A stretch of 64,000 nucleotides of DNA, taken from positions 17,004,727-17,068,726 of the forward strand of contig OY987245.1 in assembly GCA_963920765.1 (NCBI GenBank). The letters are read 5' to 3'. This document shows positions 1 to 12,209 of the stretch, piece after piece (positions within the stretch are counted from its first letter, which is position 1; each line of letters begins with the position of its first letter). Source of the DNA: Ulota crispa (taxonomy: Eukaryota > Streptophyta > Bryopsida > Orthotrichales > Orthotrichaceae). Made by a program: the position numbers and the translations under genes. The notes beneath the pieces were generated by a model. That model saw only the letters and a program-made list of their open reading frames with translations. It did no database searches and had not been told where the DNA came from.

Positions 1-202
1 CTTATGAATTTTGCATTGTGAGAGTATTTTGGTGATTAAGAGTGAATTTTATGATAATTTCTTCAAGACCTTACACCAATGATGAAAGATTTTGAAGGAA
101 ATATCATAAAATTCTCTCTAAATTATCAAAATACTCTCATTGATGGAAAATTATAGGTTCCAAAATTGGTTGGGTTTTGCCAAATTATCAAATATTGTGT
201 TG
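1..202. mobile_element. Miniature inverted-repeat element, truncated by window edge (ATTCGTTAAATTGGG family)
   Basis: The segment folds back on itself: the left part (AATTTTGCATTGTGAGAGTA...) is complementary to TACTCTCATTGATGGAAAATT near 130-155. The right end reads AAATTATCAAATATTGTGTT, as in the element at 6190-6421. It lies just beyond the last readable codons of the minus-strand gene, so it probably sits in an intron of that gene. The left terminus is outside the window. Confidence 0.6.
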
Positions 203-384
203 AATGACTAAATTGAGTTATTAAGAACAATTTTTTAGATATTGTGAACTCAATTTTCCTAGTAGTGATTTAAAAAACAAACCCGAATTTTGAAACACAC
301 TTTCATTTGTACTTTAGTGAAAGATAATAGGCTACATCTAAAATTGTATAAAAACTCTATTATATGGTGATCTAAAAAAGCGAC

Positions 385-1847
385 CTGTGCAAGTCTCATG
401 GCCTCAGCCATTTCTTCTGCCTCTTTCATTTGTTTAGCTTCATCAGTCTCTCCACCCAAATCATTAGGACCATCAAATGCATGTTGGTCCAAAACAACAA
501 CATCTTCACCATTTATTTGGATTTCATTAATTTGCTCACCTTTGTCAGCAACTTCCGGTTGGTCCATTGTTATGAGTTTTGAACCCGTATGTGAAGCACG
601 AGGTGGATCCTCAATGCCCATTTGTGAGGAGCTTCTCTCAACATCATCAATGTTGTCCACATTAACATTAGACAATCGTTCTACCGTATCTGCAAAGTCT
701 TCGTTAGAAGCTCTCCAACTTGATGTGCGTGATTGAATTTGAGAGAATCGTTTCAAGTGTTTGAAAATTTCCTTGGGAACATCAACTTTTGGAAGACGTT
801 GAGGATCAAGGTGTGCTCTTCCAAATCTAGCCCATGGAATACGATCAATAGTCTTTCTATGATTGTGAAGAGGTGCTCTAATTGGATGCCACTTTCTTGT
901 CCTTTTTGCAACCCAATCAATTAGACCATCCGTCTACAAATCAACAAAAGTTTTACCAACATTAGATTAAAAAATTACATATTAAATAGTTTGAGCATCT
1001 CATCATTTGATTTTTTTTTCTTTATCCAAAAATCCTAGATATATGGTGCAAGATAGCACAAAGCATCAAAGATTTAACAACCATATGAGTTATTTGTAGC
1101 ACTCCTTAATAGATCAAAACTCTTTGTTACTACATTTAAGAAGGTCTTAAGATAAAAGTTACAAAATACAAATTGGAGTTGTTATTTTCCAAAACAAAGT
1201 TATTGGCATTCAAAATTGACAATTATTTGACAATTTTGGTCAAAACTTAGTTGATTTATGGTGTCTTGCAATGTATCATTTAGGTTAAAATTTGAAATTT
1301 CAAGAAAATTTCAATAATGATGAAGTTATAAACTATGTATTAATCATATATAATATTTGTTGAAGGAAGGTGAAAAAAGAAGGTCATAAATTAGTCTTAG
1401 CAACATATACCTAAGTTTAATGCAACACATGCAATAAGCATCTTATATAGAGGTTAAAGTCATAATGAAACTTCAAATTAAATCGTATGAAACGCTCTTA
1501 TAAAGAATCTTATGACTTCGAGATTGTACAAGTTAAAATTTGTTGACCTTAATTTGGAAATCTTAGAGGCCACCTAAGGCAACTATCGTTAAACTTTTCT
1601 AAACAGAAACAAAGAAACTTACAATACACTAAATGACGTTGAATAATTCTATCATTGTCCAGTGTATAACTTTTTTGAGAGAATAAAATTATTATATAAT
1701 TGCCAAATATATATATAGTATGCGACTTATTTATCTGATTACCTTCCATGCATTTGGATCAGGAGGGTTTGCAATTGTTTGTATTAATTGTGCTAATAAT
1801 TCATTTCCGACTGTTAAAGCCAGTTCTTGATCTGTTTGTTCTTCCAT
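385..1847 (-). CDS. Unrecognised plant gene, two exons visible, 3' part beyond the window
   Basis: Exon 1 (1743-1847, 35 codons) begins MEEQTDQELALTVGNELL and ends NAWK before a GTAATC donor. Exon 2 starts at 933 after a TAG acceptor and keeps frame, reading TDGLIDWVAKRTRKWHPIRA and onward. It is basic at first (KRTRKWHPIR, HNHRKTIDRIPW), then acidic and Glu/Asp-rich, ending in a likely helical EAEEMAEAMRLAQ stretch. A possible but non-consensus donor (CAG/GTCGC) lies at 385. Reading through it instead adds 42 residues to a stop at 259, but that tail is AT-rich, hydrophobic and looks intronic. The single intron is about 810 bp. I do not recognise the family and see no catalytic motif or membrane segment. 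The coherent two-exon frame is the main support. Confidence 0.5.
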
Positions 1848-2439
1848 TGCTAAAGAATTATTTCTTGTTTACCGCTTCCTTAGAATGATAAATAAAAACC
1901 AACCCTAGAACTGAAATGAAATTTAAAGCAATTTCATCTATGTCTCAAATTTGTAGAGTTAGCTTCGTTGACAAATACATTGCAGTAACAGAATGCAAGC
2001 AACACTAAAATTCTTGCTTATAACATCATAAATTAAGAAATTTCATTGACAAATTATATTTTAAATTTGTAACTTGATAAAAGCTTCACAATTTTTTTCG
2101 TTAATTTAACGTTCTTATTAAATCTCGTATTAAATCTAATGGATAAGTCAAAAACACATATAAAATCTTGTTAATTGTTTTTCTCCTATAAGTATAACAT
2201 GATTTTAGATTTCAAGAATCATTGGAACTGTGGTTTAATCTCTTAATCTATATACAAAATTTCAGAAAAAATGACATATGTTAGGTTAAAAAAATTATGG
2301 ATGTACTAAACATTTCATTAGATGGATTAATTCATGGTAAATTTGAAAAGTTTCAAATGTGTTATACTCTCTTTTCCTTTTATAGTTTCAAGTTCCAATA
2401 TATTTGTATTACATGTTTTTCTTGCAATTAGGATTAGAA
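1848..2439. other. AT-rich intergenic region, no gene seen
   Basis: This stretch would hold the promoter and 5' UTR of the minus-strand gene that starts at 1847. No open frame here has coding character and no repeat was identified. Confidence 0.5.
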
Positions 2440-2665
2440 CCTATATACTTAAACAAATGTTATTCAAAACTTCAAAGTATTGCCCTTCATCCTTATGCGC
2501 ACATTGCTTCTTTTTTGTTTCATTACATTCACCTCTTCAACATTGGTCATGAAGGAAGTACAAGTGCAACAAATAAATGCCTAAAAAGTATGGTCCAAGG
2601 GTATTTGTGCAATTTCAAAAAAATCAAGGGTATCTATACAAATAAAGCAAATTTCATCTTCCTTT
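2440..2665. repeat. Degenerate copy of the 'GGAAGATTTCATGGATACCC' fold-back family
   Basis: The right part (about 2575-2661: AAATGCCTAAAAAGTATGGTCCAAGGGTATTTGTGCAATTTC, then CAAGGGTATCTATACAAAT) matches the arrangement at 51164-51435, 55159-55440 and about 57520-57824. The left end is not clear. The copy adjoins the minisatellite that begins at 2691. Confidence 0.5.
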
Positions 2666-2690
2666 GTTACAACTTACAACTACAGAATGT

Positions 2691-3972
2691 AGATACCCGT
2701 TCCAAGACATCCATTTCTAGATACCCAATCCAAGACACCCATTTTCAGATACCTGTTCCAAGACATCCATTTCCATATACCTGTTACAAGACACCCATCT
2801 TCAGATACCCATTCCAAGACACCCATTTTCAGATACCCGTTCCAAGACATCCATTTCCATATACCTGTTACAAGACACCCATCTTCAGATACCCGTTCCA
2901 AGACACCCATTTTTAGATACCCGTTCCAAGACACCCATTTCTAAATACCCATTCTAAGACACCAATTTTCAAATACCCGTTCCAAGACACCCATCTTCAG
3001 ATACCCGTTCCAAGATACTCATTCCAAGACACCCATTCCAAGACACCCATTTCAAGATACCTGTTCTAAGATACCCATTTCAAGATACCCATTCCAAGAC
3101 ACCCATATCAAGATACCCGTTTCAAGATACCCATTCCAAGACACACATTTTGAGATACCCAATCCAAGACACCCATTTTGACATACCCAATCCAAGACAC
3201 CCATTTGGAGATACCCATTCTAAGACACCCATTCCAAGACACCCATATCAAGATACCTATTTCAAGATACCCATTCCAAGACACCCATTTCAAGATACCC
3301 ATTCCAAGACACCCATTTTGAGATACCCATTCCAAGACACCCATTTTGAGATACCCATTCCAAGACACCCATTTTGAGATACCCATTCCAAGACACCCAT
3401 TTTGAGATACCCATTCCAAGACACCCATTTTGAGATACCCATTCCAAGACACCCATTTTGAGATACCCATTCCAAGACACCCATTTTGAGATACCCATTC
3501 CAAGACACCCATTTTGAGATACCCATTCCAAGACACCCATTTTGAGATACCCATTCCAAGACACCCATTTTGAGATACTCATTCCAAGACACCCATTCCA
3601 AGACACCCATTCCAAGACACCCATTCCAAGACACCCATTCCAAGACACCCATTCCAAGACACCCATTCCAAGACACCCATTCCAAGACACCCATTCCAAG
3701 ACACCCATTCCAAGACACCCATTCCAAGACACCCATTCCAAGACACCCATTCCAAGACACCCATTCCAAGACACCCATTTTAAGATACCCATTCAGAAAC
3801 ACCATTTTAAAATACCCATCTCCAGATACCTGTTCCAAGATACCCATCTCCAGATACCCGTTCCAAAATACCCATCTCTAGATACCCATTCCAAGATACC
3901 CATTTTGATATACTCCTTTCAGGATACCATTTCAAGATACCCACTTCAAGATACCCGTTCCCAGATACCCGT
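2691..3972. repeat. 14-bp minisatellite, about 90 units
   Basis: The array is built from ACACCCATTCCAAG and variants (ATACCCATTCCAAG, ACACCCATTTTGAG). From 3300 to 3570 the variants alternate as a 28-bp higher-order unit. From about 3579 to 3778 the array is an almost perfect run of the plain 14-mer. The edges are degenerate, with more GATACCCGTTCCAAGA forms. Long open frames occur on both strands because the units rarely contain stops; they translate as QDTHSKTPIPRHPF and WNGYLKMGVLEWVS repeats and are not genes. The array ends about 100 bp before the dehydrogenase start codon. Confidence 0.95.
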
Positions 3973-4076
3973 AGTGTCTGTGGTACCCGACGGAGATAGA
4001 TATAATCCGAACCATGAACCGATCCGGTGGCCACTCTCTAGAACGAGGCGCTGAGCTCCAAGCCCGAAGCGGAGCC

Positions 4077-7000
4077 ATGGCCACTAAGCTCATGTTGTAT
4101 CGATGCTCATCTGCGAGTGTGCATTTCCAAGGCACATGCTTTCCCTTCCAATTCTGCTCGTTCTACTCTCGCCGTCACGTTCACTCCACCCTGGTTTCCT
4201 CTTCCACAGGTGACGTTACTCATTATCCTCACCTTGCGAATTTTTGAATTTCGTTGCAGGTTTCACATTACTACCAAACTTTCAATCATATTGTCAAGAG
4301 AGTCAGATACCGTTAGTGCGATTTCAAAGACTCCTTGAAGGTTTCGAAAACTGATTAACTTCACTGAATTTTTTGGTGTAATTTAATGAATGCTGGCTTT
4401 TGAGTTTAGCGGGGGTTTCGTTGATTTGTGCCAAAGCATTGATAACGAATTTTTATTTGTGTGTGAATTGAAGCTGTTGTTAGTTGATATTGACAGGATA
4501 TAAGAGCGCGAAGCTGGCTATGGCGCACATTGAGAAGGAGGTTGTTGTTGCTGGTCGAACAAAAGTCGGGTAATACAATAGTCTCATGTCTTAATTAGTG
4601 ATCAAATAGACTTCCATGAACCTTTGAATTCCTATTAATCTTTGATTAGAGCCTAGATGAGCTATAATGTAGGGGAAATTACAATAGGGGCGTGAAAATG
4701 AAAAATATTACACATAGGGGCATAGTTTCAAAATAAGTATAATTAGGGAAGTATAATTAGGGGGCACATTTTCAAAATAATTTGAATTTTTTTTTGTAAT
4801 TTTTTTTGGTTTGGACATTGGTTGATTCAGATACATCACATTAAATGTTAATTAACTTTCAAAAAACCTAAATATCTGTCCAAATCAAGCCTAAATAAAA
4901 AAATATTAGTGAAGGGGAGGACCATTTTTGGAGAGACCTTTAAGTTTTTTGAAAGTTAATTAACATCTAATGTGATGTATCTAAATCAACCAATGTCCAA
5001 ACCAAAAAAATTTCAAATTTTTTTGAAAATGTGCCCCCTGTCTGTAATATTTTTCATTCATGCCCCGGTTTGTAATTTCCCCTATAATGTATGTCTAGTA
5101 CAGCTTCTTTGAAATTGACACCGAAAAGAACATGTTAAGCATGGTTTGACAAATGTTTGATTGTCTCGAGTTTTCTGAAGCGAGAGGTTTCAAATGTGGA
5201 CGTGCAGATGGATAGGCACAGGAGTGATGGGACAAGCCATGTGTGGACACATTCTGGACGCTGGCTTCTCTTTAACCGTTTTCAATCGTACTGCCAGGTG
5301 ACAAATTGAATTTTCAGGTTTTGAATAATTTATCTAAGGTAGGAACACCCATAAGCGTTAGTGTCCCCATAACTGTCACCTCTAAAATCTTGGAAAATCT
5401 GTTAGAAGTAAATAGATGTAATTATAAGGATGTACAACATATGAACATGAAACCTTAGTGTTGGTTATTGGTACAATGGCAGTTTGCTCTTCAAAAATTC
5501 ACAACTTGTTCTCACAGTATCCAATTAATAAATTCAAAAGTGCAAACTTATTAATTTTCTATTCCTAATAGGATCCTATAATTTGCTAGGTGTTTAGTAA
5601 TACTCATCGTGTTCAAAACCCGTAAACTAATGCTTATGGGTGTTCCTACCTTAGTCAAGTTGTAGAAAGCCTTGCAGGATTTGTGTAAATCTCTGGTGAT
5701 GCAATTTAATATCTCCAGCAAAGCTTGTGAACTGAGAATGCAGGCTGCTATAAGAAAATGTCGCAGATATGTGTGAAATTCCGAAACAGCAAGGGAACCA
5801 GGTTCTTAATCTCTTGTACGTGTTTCATGTTTTTTTTGCAAGCAGTAAAGCTGAGGGACTATGTAAAAAAGGTGCGGTCATGGCAGACTCTCCGAGTGCT
5901 GTTGCTGAAAAGAGCGATGTAGTCTTCACAATCGTGGGGTGAGTTGTTTTATTTTCACGTTTCTCAACTTTTGATATAATGCAGTATTTGTGTTATACTC
6001 CGGTTTTTGTATCCTTACTTTTGTACTTTGTTGTGGCGGGACACCAGATATCCAGCGGATGTGCGGGAAGTGATTCTAGGAGAAAAGGGAATACTACAAA
6101 GTCTTCGCCCAGGTGGAATTGTACGTGTATTTAAGAAGAACTGTGATGCTTGCACAGATTTTGAGTTTCTCTATAAACTTAAACACCATATTCAATAAAT
6201 TGGGAAGGATACATTTTGGACTTCTGAATTTTGCATTTGTGATAGTATTTTGACAATTTAAAGTAAGTTTTATGATAATTTCTTCAAGACCCAATAATAT
6301 TGATGTCAGATCTTGAAGAAGTCATCATAAAATTCTCTCCAAATCACCAAAGTACTCTCAAAAATGCAAAATTCAAAAGTCTCAAATGTATTTTTTCCCC
6401 AATTTATCGAATGTTGTGTTAGTTATGCTTACCGTTACTGACATTGTAGCCATTCTCAACGGAGCTTGACAGGAGCTTCTGGCCTCTGCTATTTGCACTG
6501 CCTGATTAAATTCGGGTTCAATGTTTTCAGGTGGTTGACATGACAACAAGTGAGCCATCTCTGGCTCGAGAGATTTTCGCTGCCGCTCAAGAGAAGTACG
6601 TCCTCAATTCCTGGAGTTAGGTTTTTGCATTTTAATAATTTCAGAACTGTAACGCTGTATCTCTCTTGATGTTTTATGTTACGTCAACTGATGAGTTGTG
6701 CGTCAGAGGGTGTGATGCAGTTGATGCACCTGTGTCAGGGGGAGATAAAGGAGCTAAAGCAGGGACTCTTGCAATTATGGCTGGGGGTCAAGTAGATACG
6801 GTAATTGTTATTACTGAAACTCAAAGTTGTTAGTCTGTCTCTTCCATGAAGACTCAGTCTTCGATTGTTTTCCTTCTGATGCGGCTATGTGAAGAAGAGC
6901 CGTGCTCAACCCATTTCATGCTACAGACTTTTATCTATGTTCGCGTCAATTATAACTGCAGTTCTTCGCTAACAAGATTCCGAAGCAGATTAAGCAAGAA

Positions 7001-8802
7001 TTATGTTACTTTATTTTATTTTATTTTGTTGAGACCTGTATTCGGTTTTGCAGATGAGCATGTTGGCACCACTGTTTAAATGCATGGGTTCTGTTACTTT
7101 CATGGGCCCCGCGGGGAGTGGACAAAGCTGCAAACTAGCCAATCAGGTATGTTGTGATCACTTTTCTTTGATTTGTCTGCAGCTGTTCATATAATGCAAA
7201 TTCTTGGCTTCAGGAGTTTAATCTCTTGTTGTTTTGGAATTTTCTTTGGCAGGTTACCATTGCATCTACAATGGTGGGCTTAGTGGAGGTAAGTGATTTT
7301 CCCTTTGACTCAAGATCGACCATTCCTCAATTAAATACACTGTTCAGTGGACAATAACACTGAATTTCAAGCAGAATACGTTTCTATTATTCATCAATTG
7401 TAGCCTTCGTTGAGGAGTTGTTGGTGAGTTCAATGGTCTAGAGACGGTCTCATTCTCGAAGTGTTTCACCGGTTTCATCTGGGCAAGGTCTAAGTGCCCT
7501 AAAGTTCAAAACTTTGGTGATCGTGGTAAACTTTGCTTTGAATGACCTTGCTTATAGAATCTGTAATAACAATGCCATGAAATGTTAAATGGGTCAACAG
7601 AAGCAGTGCAGCTGCCTTGAATGATTACAAAGAGATGCGACAAAGAGCTATTGAATTGTAAAAAATTACTAATCTGGTGAATCTGAATTTGATAGGGGAT
7701 GTTGTATGCCCATAAAGCTGGGCTGGATGTTCCCACGTAAGTAACGCTCTTACCGTTTATAAGGCCTCGAATGTTATGGCAGTGCTTCAGCTCAAGGGCT
7801 TCATCTTCTTTCCCTTCTGTGCAGACTAGGCTCAATAGCTTCATCGTTTGAAAGCTATGAGATTGAAGCTCCTGAGAGAGCAAAGAAATCTAGAAGAAAT
7901 ACCGCTTCTCTAGATGTTGTACTAATATTCTAGTTTGTTTGATACAGCTATTTGCAAGCAATAGCTGGGGGTGCAGCTGGATCAAAATCTTTGGACCTGT
8001 ATGCTGGTCGCATCTTAAATCGCGACTTTGCTCCAGGTTGACACAATGTTCCGATTTATTTCTTTTTTTTTGGACGTCACCTCTCCTTTTTCATATCTAT
8101 ATATGTTTCTTGACTTCTTCACACTGCAATTCAATTCACACCTTATCTTTTCAAGAAAGTGAGGTTGGGGATATTATTGCGTCACTTTGAGCATCTTAAC
8201 ATACTTAGGATTGTGATATTTGGAAGATCACTCTAGAGCTGTGTACAAGAGGCCAAATCTGTCAAGAGTACTATGCACGACTTTCTAATGTTTTGTCAAA
8301 GTGGGAGGTTGTCGACTACTATAATAAGTGACAGTAGTTAACCCCATTTCCATTTAAAGATCTGTGGCTGTAGTTTGTTCAGTGTAGGAGATAAGGTCAG
8401 GTACCTCAGGGGTTTTATCTCCTCTTGAGCAAAATCTTTGTTTTGCAGGCTTTTATGTGAACCATTTTGTGAAGGATTTAGGAATCGCACTGAAGGAATG
8501 CCAACAAATGGGGCTTGCTTTGCCAGGGCTAGCTCTTGTAAGCCTTCGAACTCATTTCTTTACCGCGTTGATTGTGTAGCTGCCATCAGTCACTTTTTTT
8601 TATTTTTGGTGTGTGTCGGCAATATAATCACAATCGAGTTCTAACTCTATCAGCTTCTTAAAATCTGTTGGAACCTGTGCAGGCTCAGCAGCTGTATGTG
8701 TCCTTGCAGGCACATGATGATGGCAACCTCGGTACACAGAGCTTAATTAAAGCTTTGGAGAAACTCAACAACCTCGCATTGTCACAAAAAACCTCAGCGT
8801 AG
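4077..8802 (+). CDS. NAD(P)-dependent beta-hydroxyacid dehydrogenase, 3-hydroxyisobutyrate dehydrogenase-like / glyoxylate reductase family, organelle-targeted
   Basis: Thirteen exons join in frame: 4077-4209, 4497-4569, 5208-5297, 5846-5938, 6048-6120, 6531-6595, 6707-6800, 7054-7146, 7253-7288, 7696-7736, 7948-8036, 8449-8537, 8683-8802, giving 362 aa. The first 45 residues are Ser/Arg-rich without acids, like a mitochondrial or plastid presequence. Then come the Rossmann motif [12 protein letters not shown] (69-80), [10 protein letters not shown], the substrate motif [14 protein letters not shown] (182-195), and the catalytic Lys234 in GQSCKLANQ with Asn237. The C-terminal helical domain includes [14 protein letters not shown] and [13 protein letters not shown]. 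The family reduces small aldehydes or oxidises 3-hydroxyacids (3-hydroxyisobutyrate, glyoxylate, succinic semialdehyde). The closest match I recall is Arabidopsis At4g29120, 'probable 3-hydroxyisobutyrate dehydrogenase-like'. The substrate cannot be fixed from sequence. An in-frame upstream ATG at 4014 would add 21 residues; 4077 (GCCATGG) has the better context. The introns carry three miniature elements. Confidence 0.93.
4671..5082. mobile_element. hAT-like miniature element in intron 2 of the dehydrogenase gene
   Basis: The terminal inverted repeats are AGGGGAAATTACAA at the left and TTGTAATTTCCCC at the right. A nested internal palindrome includes the GTTAATTAACTTTCAAAAA region around 4849 and its complement near 4940-4965. 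The identical 8-mer TATAATGT flanks both sides (4663-4670 and 5083-5090). An 8-bp target duplication is the hallmark of hAT elements. A half copy of the inner sequence is at about 13902-14060. No coding capacity. Confidence 0.8.
5335..5653. mobile_element. Miniature inverted-repeat element, TAAGGTAGGA family, in intron 3 of the dehydrogenase gene
   Basis: The left end reads TAAGGTAGGAACACCCATAA and the right end is its complement (TTATGGGTGTTCCTACCTTA). The inverted repeats extend to roughly 28 bp. The terminal ten bases match the two elements inside the chitinase-like gene. It is about 320 bp with no open frame of note. Confidence 0.85.
6190..6421. mobile_element. Miniature inverted-repeat element (ATTCGTTAAATTGGG family) in intron 5 of the dehydrogenase gene
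   Basis: The ends are TTCAATAAATTGGGAAGGAT and CCCCAATTTATCGAATGTTG. The interior is a long hairpin (TTTTGCATTT... paired with AAATGCAAAATTC, and GATAATTTCTTCAAGA with TCTTGAAGAAGTCATC). It is the same family as the fragment at 1-202 and related to copies at 16133, 19040 and 21208. Confidence 0.8.
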
Positions 8803-9641
8803 ATGATTGTTTAGGACCTGATTTCCAATTGATCCCGGGAGTATCTCTGTGGCACCGTCCATGGAAAGAGCCTAATTTAATGCTTGTCCATTGCTTCTAC
8901 TGATATCTCTTTGGAAGCGATGCCCTATGTATTGAAAGAGCTCATTTTCGACATACAATAACCCCACCTGCTATACTTGTTGATCTTTGTATTACAATTC
9001 CTTCATCTATGGAAGGACCCTCCCTCACTATTAATGTATGTCACTGAAATGGAGAGAACTCTGATACTGTCTATATGGGCCAGTTCGTTGATACTAGCCT
9101 CAAAAAATAAAATTTTGAACTTGTACTCCTATATATGCAAAACAGAGTTTTTTTGGGTATTAACTAGTGATGTACGGGTGTTTGTTTTTGTAATTACCAC
9201 TTGTGTTTTGAAACGTTTGAAATTTGAAAATCGTTTGGGCACTGTGGGGCGCGATACCATACACTGAGGAACGGGTTAAGGATTTTTTTAAAGAATTTGT
9301 ATTAAGCTTACTCGAAACCTGGAATCATTCCTAAGCTGGGACCATTTCTGAGCTCTTTTTCAATGAGATTGCTCAAATTTTCGGTGGGTTGACACGTACG
9401 GGAAGTTCAATGCCTTTTAGGGCTTTTTTGGGGGGCTCGAACTGTAAGAAGTGTAAAATGGTCCTAGGGTATTCTTACTTGATTTCACATATTAAGGAAT
9501 TAGATAAGTGTGTTAGCAAATGAAAGAGAATCACAATGCTAGTTGTTTCATAGTTTGCACACTCTTCAACAATATTCTCCAAAGTAGTTTAAATCATAGA
9601 AGAACCGATTGTTATATTGCGCTCTACATAATTGACAAATA
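8803..9641. other. 3' flank of the dehydrogenase gene, otherwise featureless
   Basis: This contains the 3' UTR after the TAG at 8800-8802. No second gene, RNA or repeat was seen before the transposon that begins at 9642. Confidence 0.5.
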
Positions 9642-11044
9642 CTCCCTCTGTCCCAATATAAAGCTCCAAATTAGGCATAGTTCTTGTCCCACTAAAAAGC
9701 TCCCTTTTGTTAATTTCAATTGTTGAGAAAGTATTTGTCATGTCCAATGATTTCATGGGGACAAGTTAAGCATCTGAAGAGCATTCCTCTCCTAACAAGC
9801 TTGGCCTTGCCCATATGAGGTACCATTGTTGCTACTGATCTTAAAATCATCAATAATGAGGAGCTAGCAACATGTACAAATATGGTACTTTTTGCATGGA
9901 ATTTGGGTGCCCAAATGGCAACATCAAAACTAGAGATTTTGCACACATTTGGTAGATGGTATATTGATTCTAGAACGCATGTGTCATTAGTACAAAAACT
10001 AAAATAAGGAGGAGCCGGGGGAGATGGCACAATCAAGGTACCATTGAATGAGCTTGTTGGAAGTCCAAATAGGACTCTTAACTCACTAGTAATAGTGAGT
10101 CCAAAGTATTTTTGTTTAGGCAAAAATTTGAATTTGCAAGTGTTGAGAAATTTTTCTTAAGCTTTCCTTACATTAAGACATTCATTTAGAAAGTTTTCCC
10201 TCCATCAAAAGGACTTTTTTGATTTTTTTTCACAGCATAAAAGTGATTAGAACCCAAATGTCTTGATCTGGACTTTTATTGACTTGTAATTTGTAATGGC
10301 TCCCTAAAATGACCTATTAACATTTTAATAATTTTGACCATATGTGCACCTAGAAATAAGTATATATGCATGCTTTTGCCACTTGAAAATAAAATTTACA
10401 AATTTTTAATGTTCTTTATTGTATGTGGAAAAATGCTCACAAAATTGTCCCTAAAAGAATTCATAACAACTAATTTTAATAATCTTTGGACTAATACACT
10501 TTAAATTCATGGACCATAAAAGCTTGCACAACTATAAATGCATTAACCTAATTCCTACTAACCAAATTTGTAATCCGGATGAGTCCTTTACTTCATTTGA
10601 TGAAATGAGACAGTTCTAGAACTTCTTACAAAATTGCTCATTTGGACATGATAACATTCACCATTTGAAAAAGTCTATTTTTTTTCTACTAATCTACAAG
10701 TATAAGCAACTTCTTGCCAAATAATTAAGAGCATAGCACTATCTAGTAAAACATAATAAATAGCAAAAGTATCATGTGTATGGCCAAATCAGAGTTAAGC
10801 AGTCCTTTTTGGGTACCCTAATCGTGCCATCACCCCCAGCAGCCTTCACAAACTATGCACAAATATGGTACTTTTTGCATGGAATTTGGGTGTCTAAACA
10901 GCAACATAAAAACTTGAGATTTTGCTAATATTTGGTAGATGGTATATTGATTCTAGAATACATTTGTCACTAACATAATGACTGAAAAAACAATTAATCC
11001 CTCATGGAGAAGTTTTTTGAAGCTTTATAATGGGACAGAGGGAG
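9642..11044. mobile_element. Mariner/Stowaway-like element, long form, about 1.4 kb
   Basis: The left terminus is CTCCCTCTGTCCCAATATAA and the right terminus is its near-perfect complement (TTATAATGGGACAGAGGGAG). Both are flanked by TA, the Tc1/mariner target. The first ~400 bp and last ~250 bp match the short form at 22783-23364 in opposite orientation. The extra ~800 bp in the middle (about 10140-10840) is unique here and shows no transposase motif I can recognise. Confidence 0.85.
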
Positions 11045-11281
11045 TATACAATATTGAAAACTAAGAAATAGGGCTAGGACTAAGCATTGCAATTGGGTAA
11101 TGATGTATTGGAATCATGGATTTTTTTGCACTTTTCTTCCTAACCATGGTAGTGCTAGATGTGATAGTCATGAGATGGAGCCTCATCAATTTCTATTTCA
11201 GATAAAAAATTTATTTGACATAAGACTTTACGTGTATTCATTGATGATTTTTTTGAAGAATAATTAGATGAAAAGTTTTAA

Positions 11282-12209
11282 CCCCTAAAGGATTGTTGTC
11301 CTTTTAGGGGACAGGTGGGAGTTTGGGCATGTACCTTTGGATAAGTTACTTTGTGTGATTTTTAGAGACTTTTATTGAAGGTGGGGAATTCAAAGATCAA
11401 CACGGGCATCTAATTTTTTCCTCATTCCAACAATTATTGAAGAAGTTATGCAAGAAAATCTGAAAAGCAAGGGAGGACTGCCCACCCAAGCAACCCAAAA
11501 ACTTCTTTAAAAATTAATTTTTTTTAAAATTAAAATTTGAAATTGGTTCTTTAGACTTTTTTTATAGGTGAGAAGCTTTGAATCATTCAATTTCAATCAA
11601 TGACATGAAAGTTATGAGGAGTTATTGTTTGCGGGCAGTTATGGAATCTCTACTCTAAAATAAACTTTGAAGTCCTTTGTTTTACTCAATTTTTATTAGT
11701 TTGGAAAAAAACAAAACCAAAGGATGTAGATTGTTTATCACAACGTTATGACCGTTGGGATTTGCATTTTTCATTTTAATAATTAAATTCTTAACAATTT
11801 TGTGATTTGACTCATTCTCTACTTCTTTTTACTTATTGATTTTTCCTATGTGTTGTGTAGTTCCAATTGATTTGAAAATTCTCCCACACATAGCTAACTT
11901 GATCTCCTACATGGGAAAAATAAAGTGCAAAGTTGCCTAGAGCAATTACTTTCATGTAAGAATGGTTAAAGACTTCTAAAATTTTGCGACAGCATGAAAA
12001 AAAACTTGTCTTTTCACTTTAGATGTAAATATCCCACTCATGTCCATCTGGAATGATCTAATTTTTTTCCACAAGTACCTAATCCAATTTAGGGCAAGAT
12101 CCTATGATTGGATTTCCCAAATTTTCAAAAAAAATTACCTTCTTACTAACCCTAAAAAATGGTAGTTTTAAGTGATTTTCACTGAAAAAATGGCTCAGTC
12201 CTTTAGGGG
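11282..12209. mobile_element. TTAA-flanked inverted-repeat element, copy 1
   Basis: The termini CCCCTAAAGGAT and GTCCTTTAGGGG are complementary apart from the last base, and each is flanked by TTAA (11278-11281, 12210-12213). The left arm carries a small hairpin (CCTAAAGGATTGTTGTCCTTTTAGG). The body matches the copy at 12900-13876 over most of its length, including GCATGTACC, GAAGAAGTTATGCA and GCTTTGAATCATTCAATTT. No coding capacity. TTAA duplication with CCC/GGG ends is the piggyBac pattern; a PIF/Harbinger-type TAA target is the alternative. Confidence 0.75.

Noticed and set aside
2691-3972. Long open frames on both strands through the 14-bp array
   Set aside because: They exist only because the repeat lacks stops; translations are pure period-14 peptide repeats with no start context or flanking domain.
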